Of a stretch of DNA of 64,000 nt, positions 60,870 to 64,000 are shown in pieces. A model generated the notes under the pieces. That model was not told where the DNA came from. It worked only from the letters and a program-made list of their open reading frames with translations, and did no database searches. A program made the translations under genes and the position numbers. The stretch is from Nevskia sp043781855 (GTDB lineage: Bacteria; Pseudomonadota; Gammaproteobacteria; Nevskiales; Nevskiaceae): assembly GCA_043781855.1 (NCBI GenBank), contig JAYWBB010000112.1, positions 1 to 64,000 of the forward strand, in the 5' to 3' direction. Position 1 is the stretch's first letter. Each line of letters begins with the position of its first letter.

Positions 60870-60900
60870 GCCGGCTTGTCTGCGGCAGTGAGCTGAAACG

Positions 60901-60929
60901 AAAACGGCCGCCTTCAGGGCGGCCGTTTT
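60901..60929. terminator. Bidirectional terminator between nuoN and the kinase
   Basis: AAAACGGCCGCC and GGCGGCCGTTTT form a perfect 12-bp stem with a 5-base loop. With A and T runs on both sides it can end the nuo transcript and the convergent kinase transcript, whose stop is 15 bases away. Confidence 0.93.
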
Positions 60930-60943
60930 CGTTGTGCGCTGCT

Positions 60944-61885
60944 TCAAGCGAGATCGTAGCGGAACTCCTTCTTGAAGCGCGCGCGGAACTGTTCGGGCGT
61001 CAGGAAATGGTTCTGCGGGCCTGGCCGCTCGATCTTCACCGCACCGAGCAGCGAGGCGACGCGGCCGGTGGTTTCCCAGTCGAGGCCGTTGAGCAGGCCG
61101 TAGAGCAGACCGCCGCGATAGGCGTCACCGCAGCCGGTCGGATCGGCCAGCGAATGCGCCGACGCGGTCGGAATCTCGTACGTCTTGCCGTTCGCGTAAA
61201 TGTTCGAGCCCTTGCCGCCGCGCGTGACGATCAATGCGTCGACGCGATCCGCGATCTCCTTCAGGCTCCAGCCGGTGCGCGTCATCAGTACCTCCGACTC
61301 GTAGTCGTTGACCGCGAGATACGTCGCCTTCTCGATGAAATCCTTCAAATCGTCGCCACCGAACATCGGCAGCCCCTGACCCGGATCGAAGATGAACGGC
61401 AGGCCGGCTTCGGCGAACTGCGTGGCGTGCAGCACCATCGCCTCGCGCCCGTCAGGCGAGACCGAGCCGATCTTCACGCCGGCCTTGATCGCCGCGTGGA
61501 CGTCCTGGGTGTGCGCGAAGCTCATCGCGCCGGGATGGAACGCAGTGATCTGGTTGTCGTCGAGATCGGTCGTGATGTAGGCCTGCGCCGTGTAAGCCTC
61601 GGGCACGGTCTTCACGTACGTGCGCGGGATGCCGTTTTTATCGAGCCATTCCGAGTAGGTGCCGAAGTCCTTGCCGACCGTCGCCATCGGCAATGCTTCG
61701 CCGCCGAGCATCGTCAGGTTATAGGCGATGTTGCCGGCCGTGCCGCCGAACTCGCGACGCAGTTCCGGCACCAGGAAGGCGACATTCAGGATGTGCACCT
61801 TGTCCGGCAAAATTTCGTTCTTGAACTGGCCGGAGAACACCATGATGGTGTCGAAGGCGAGGGAACCGCAGATGAGGGCTGACAT
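60944..61885 (-). CDS. PfkB-family sugar/nucleoside kinase
   Basis: This 313-residue ribokinase-like protein starts ALICGSLAFDTIMVFSGQFK and has the GG motif region RREFGGTAGNIAYNLTMLGG. The C-terminal PfkB signature appears as ADPTGCGDAYRGGLLYGLLN, with the catalytic Asp in GCGD. Close homologues are often annotated adenosine kinase; that is plausible but not provable here. It stands alone between the nuo terminator and a toxin-antitoxin pair. Confidence 0.88.
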   Translation of the reverse strand: MSALICGSLAFDTIMVFSGQFKNEILPDKVHILNVAFLVPELRREFGGTAGNIAYNLTMLGGEALPMATVGKDFGTYSEWLDKNGIPRTYVKTVPEAYTAQAYITTDLDDNQITAFHPGAMSFAHTQDVHAAIKAGVKIGSVSPDGREAMVLHATQFAEAGLPFIFDPGQGLPMFGGDDLKDFIEKATYLAVNDYESEVLMTRTGWSLKEIADRVDALIVTRGGKGSNIYANGKTYEIPTASAHSLADPTGCGDAYRGGLLYGLLNGLDWETTGRVASLLGAVKIERPGPQNHFLTPEQFRARFKKEFRYDLA

Positions 61886-61921
61886 CTTTTCTCCGTCTGG
61901 TTATTTCCTGTTGGAATCGGA

Positions 61922-62302
61922 TCACAAAGCCTGCGCGCCATCGAGTTTCGCGAGTGTGCGATCAAAAGTGCCGAGTGGCAGGTGACCATTTTTTCGGGCG
62001 ATCGCAAGCACCATGCAATCCGTGAAACCCAGCGCCGGCCGCTTCCGATAGTGAGCCAGGGCCGCGCTCACCACTTCGGAATCCTGGATCGCAACGCGAT
62101 GATTCGAGAGCAGCATTTCGAGTGCATCGGCGAGTTGTCGATCACCCAGCGAAAACACTGAACTCAGCACCCGGACAGCCTCGGCCAGCACCAGATGAGA
62201 AATCCAGATGCCGTTGTCGATGAACGCTTCCGCCTTCAACAACTGCCGTGCATCGTCCCGCATCACCAGCCGGACGACGACGTTCGTGTCAATCGCGCGC
62301 AT
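61922..62302 (-). CDS. PIN-domain toxin, VapC-like (second module)
   Basis: This 126-residue protein has the PIN acidic residues in order: AIDTNVVVRLVMRDD at the start, HLVLAEAVRVLSSVF in the middle and LGFTDCMVLAIARKNG near residue 95, then LGTFDRTLAKLDG. It is expected to be a Mg2+-dependent ribonuclease toxin. Its start overlaps the AbrB-type antitoxin by 14 bases. It is unrelated in detail to the PIN gene at 19152, so the window carries two separate modules. Confidence 0.88.
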   Translation of the reverse strand: MRAIDTNVVVRLVMRDDARQLLKAEAFIDNGIWISHLVLAEAVRVLSSVFSLGDRQLADALEMLLSNHRVAIQDSEVVSAALAHYRKRPALGFTDCMVLAIARKNGHLPLGTFDRTLAKLDGAQAL

Positions 62303-62549
62303 GTTTCTTGCGCAGGTACTGCCGTATGCCGCCCTTCAGTTCCGCAAGGGTCTTGGGCTCGGGCGGTTCAGGAAACAAGACCTTGTGAATGTCCTCGAAG
62401 CTGTACTTCCCCGCACGCCGCACCGTGACGTTCTCGCCTTCTATTTCCCATTCGAGCACCGATCCCGGACCGACTCCAAGCCGCTTCCTCACCGGCGCCG
62501 GAACCGACACCTGGCCTTGCGCCGTCAGCTTGGAAAGAGGCTTGTTCAT
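62289..62549 (-). CDS. AbrB/MazE-type antitoxin
   Basis: This 86-residue protein has the swapped-hairpin AbrB DNA-binding fold: SKLTAQGQVSVPAPVRKRLG and GPGSVLEWEIEGENVTVRRA. The C-terminal part should bind the PIN toxin encoded next. A palindrome, CATTACC-GG-GGTAATG, lies 17 bases upstream and is a likely autoregulatory operator. Confidence 0.88.
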   Translation of the reverse strand: MNKPLSKLTAQGQVSVPAPVRKRLGVGPGSVLEWEIEGENVTVRRAGKYSFEDIHKVLFPEPPEPKTLAELKGGIRQYLRKKHARD

Positions 62550-62565
62550 GCGCAGTATCGTTCCA

Positions 62566-62581
62566 CATTACCGGGGTAATG
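62566..62581 (-). promoter_or_regulatory. Palindromic operator candidate for the second TA module
   Basis: CATTACC-GG-GGTAATG is a perfect inverted repeat with 7-bp arms, 17 bases before the antitoxin ATG. AbrB-type antitoxins bind such sites in their own promoters. Confidence 0.5.
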
Positions 62582-62695
62582 GCAATGATTGTCCCGGTAG
62601 CGCGCGCTCCGCACACGAAAGGGTTCCGCGCAATGCCAGAAATCGTGCACAGAGTGCAGGCGGCATCGCCGGGTCAAGGAACATGGCCCGGTACG

Positions 62696-63055
62696 TTAGC
62701 CGAACAAGATCAGGCCCCAGACAAACGGGACTTGCAACAGCGAAAGATGGACCGCCGCAGACCCGAGATCCTTGGCGCGTCCGGAAAGCAGGTGCCGCTC
62801 GGAGCCGATGCGATCGACCACGACCTCGATCGCGGTATTGAGGAGCTCGACGATCAGCACCATGAGGAGGCTCATCGAAAGCACTGCGCGCTTCAGGCCG
62901 TTGTCTCCAAGCCAGAGCGCCAGCGGCAACATCACCACGAAGAGAATGAATTCGATTCTGAATGCTTCCTCTTCGCGCAGTGCCCAGCCGAGTCCCCAAT
63001 AGCTGACGCGCGTGGCGCGGACGATACGCGCCACACCCTTGATGCCATCGGCCAT
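62696..63055 (-). CDS. dgkA: Diacylglycerol kinase
   Basis: DgkA phosphorylates diacylglycerol in the inner membrane, recycling it from phospholipid turnover. The 119-residue protein has three membrane helices and the family signatures EEEAFRIEFILFV and ELLNTAIEVVVDRIGSERH, followed by LSGRAKDLGSAAV, with the catalytic and Mg-binding glutamates. It overlaps gcvPB by one base (TGATG). Confidence 0.96.
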   Translation of the reverse strand: MADGIKGVARIVRATRVSYWGLGWALREEEAFRIEFILFVVMLPLALWLGDNGLKRAVLSMSLLMVLIVELLNTAIEVVVDRIGSERHLLSGRAKDLGSAAVHLSLLQVPFVWGLILFG

Positions 63056-64000
63056 CAGTCTGCCGCCGCCTGGTAACGGACATCGAGATGGCGTGCGGCG
63101 CGCACGTCATCGAGCCGCCGCACCGGCATCGAGTACGGTGCACCCTTGACGTAGGCAATGTCTTTCTTCGCCTCCTCCCAGATCGCGCACATCGCGTCGA
63201 CGAAGGCATCGAGCGTTTCCTTGTCTTCGGTCTCGGTCGGCTCGATCAGCAGACACTCGGGCACGAGCAGCGGGAAGTAGACGGTTGGCGCGTGGAACCC
63301 GTAGTCGAGCAGGCGTTTGGCGATATCGGTCGCACTCAGGTCGATTTCCTGTTTCTGGCGCTTGAGCGTGACGATGAACTCGTGGCTTGCGAGGCGCGTC
63401 GGAAACGCGAGATCGAAGCCGCGCTCGCGCAGGCGGGCCTGCAGATAGTTGGCGTTGAGCGTGGCGAATTCGGCGACGCGGTGCATGCCTTCGCGGCCGA
63501 GCAGGCGGGCGTAGACATAGGCACGCATCAATACGCCGGCGTTGCCCATGAAGGTGCTGAGACGGCCGATGGTCTGGGGCAGGTCGCGCTCATCGAGCCA
63601 GCGGTAAAAGCAGTTTCCAGTTGTCAGTGGCTGGTTTCCAGAGAAGCCTTTGCTGGCTTCGTCTTTACGCCCGACGATTGGAATCGGCATGAACGGCAGC
63701 AGGCGTTCGGAAACACCCACCGCACCCGCGCCCGGCCCCCCGCCGCCGTGGGGTGTGCTGAAGGTCTTGTGCAGGTTCATGTGGATGACGTCGAAGCCCA
63801 TGTCGCCGGGGCGGACTTCGCCGAGGATGGCGTTGAGGTTGGCGCCGTCGTAGTAGAGCAGGCCGCCGGCCGCATGAACCAGCCCGGCAATCTCCTTGAT
63901 GCGCCGCTCGAACACGCCGAGTGTCGATGGGTTGGTCAGCATGATGCCGGCGGTGTGCGGGCCGAGCACAGCCTTGAGGCGCTCGACGTCGACGTCGCCC
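63055..64000 (-). CDS. gcvPB: Glycine dehydrogenase (decarboxylating) subunit 2, 5' end outside window
   Basis: This is the C-terminal half-type P-protein of the glycine cleavage system, which pairs with subunit 1. The visible 315 residues include the PLP-lysine context HMNLHKTFSTPHGGGGPGAG and LIEPTETEDKETLDAFVDAM. The frame continues beyond 64000, so the start is not seen. Between IPIVGR and YRWLDERDLPQTIG there is an insertion of about 18 residues (KDEASKGFSGNQPLTTGNCF region) that is encoded by a repeat element also found in the nuo operon. The rest of the frame is intact. Confidence 0.94.
   Translation of the reverse strand, partial: GDVDVERLKAVLGPHTAGIMLTNPSTLGVFERRIKEIAGLVHAAGGLLYYDGANLNAILGEVRPGDMGFDVIHMNLHKTFSTPHGGGGPGAGAVGVSERLLPFMPIPIVGRKDEASKGFSGNQPLTTGNCFYRWLDERDLPQTIGRLSTFMGNAGVLMRAYVYARLLGREGMHRVAEFATLNANYLQARLRERGFDLAFPTRLASHEFIVTLKRQKQEIDLSATDIAKRLLDYGFHAPTVYFPLLVPECLLIEPTETEDKETLDAFVDAMCAIWEEAKKDIAYVKGAPYSMPVRRLDDVRAARHLDVRYQAAAD
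63607..63668. repeat. Repeat element inside the gcvPB reading frame
   Basis: On the minus strand this stretch contains the short hairpin GAAGCC-AGCAAA-GGCTTC, then CTGGAAACCAG and CAACTGGAAACTGCTT. The last part matches the ends of the elements before nuoG and nuoL. It sits in frame and adds residues to GcvPB without breaking it. Confidence 0.75.

Noticed and set aside
59373..60947. 524-codon minus-strand frame opposite nuoN
   Set aside because: Antisense shadow rich in Arg, Gln and Asp; nuoN is clear on the plus strand and a bidirectional terminator lies within the frame.

Overview
The window is GC-rich chromosomal DNA with long, tightly packed genes and frequent 4-base ATGA/GTGA overlaps. 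A fused NuoCD, a full bcsR-E-F-G cellulose gene set and many membrane-anchored TolB/TPR proteins point to a gammaproteobacterium, probably near the Xanthomonadales/Nevskiales/Steroidobacterales groups. That placement is inference, since no rRNA or other marker is present.

Layout. 1-4466: the end of a DUF4397-type lipoprotein gene, then on the minus strand a nitrilase, leuA (with a leucine-rich leader peptide and alternative hairpins upstream) and pssA. 4536-22060: an accessory block of eight full-length paralogues of one family (three membrane helices, a TolB/FlgO-like domain and TPRs), six of them chained by 4-base overlaps or a 3-base gap. The block also holds a decayed ninth copy, a broken OPT transporter gene, a vapBC-like toxin-antitoxin pair and palindromic repeats. 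It separates pssA-leuA from ilvC-ilvH, genes that are usually close together in related bacteria. 22199-26505: ilvC and ilvH (minus) diverge from ilvB (plus), which is followed by a DUF815 ATPase.

26627-41222: a secreted repeat protein, then a cellulose locus arranged as two convergent operons. bcsB-bcsZ-bcsC are on the plus strand; bcsR-bcsE-bcsF-bcsQ-bcsA-bcsG are on the minus strand, preceded by an acyl-CoA-binding protein gene with a good promoter. BcsG predicts phosphoethanolamine-modified cellulose, and BcsE plus the PilZ domain of BcsA predict c-di-GMP control. 41299-45523: folA, a predicted secreted alpha/beta hydrolase, thyA, lgt and an rlmI-like methyltransferase, all on the minus strand. 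45660-60869: a complete nuoA-N operon for respiratory complex I, with repeat-bearing spacers before nuoG and nuoL. 60944-64000: a PfkB-family kinase, a second PIN/AbrB toxin-antitoxin pair, dgkA and the 3' part of gcvPB. gcvPB carries a copy of the same repeat inside its reading frame.

The most unusual content is the TolB/TPR array (with a domain-swapped member and a duplicated promoter block), the leuA leader, the split convergent cellulose locus with an odd bcsQ start, and the repeat family found in nuo spacers and inside gcvPB.
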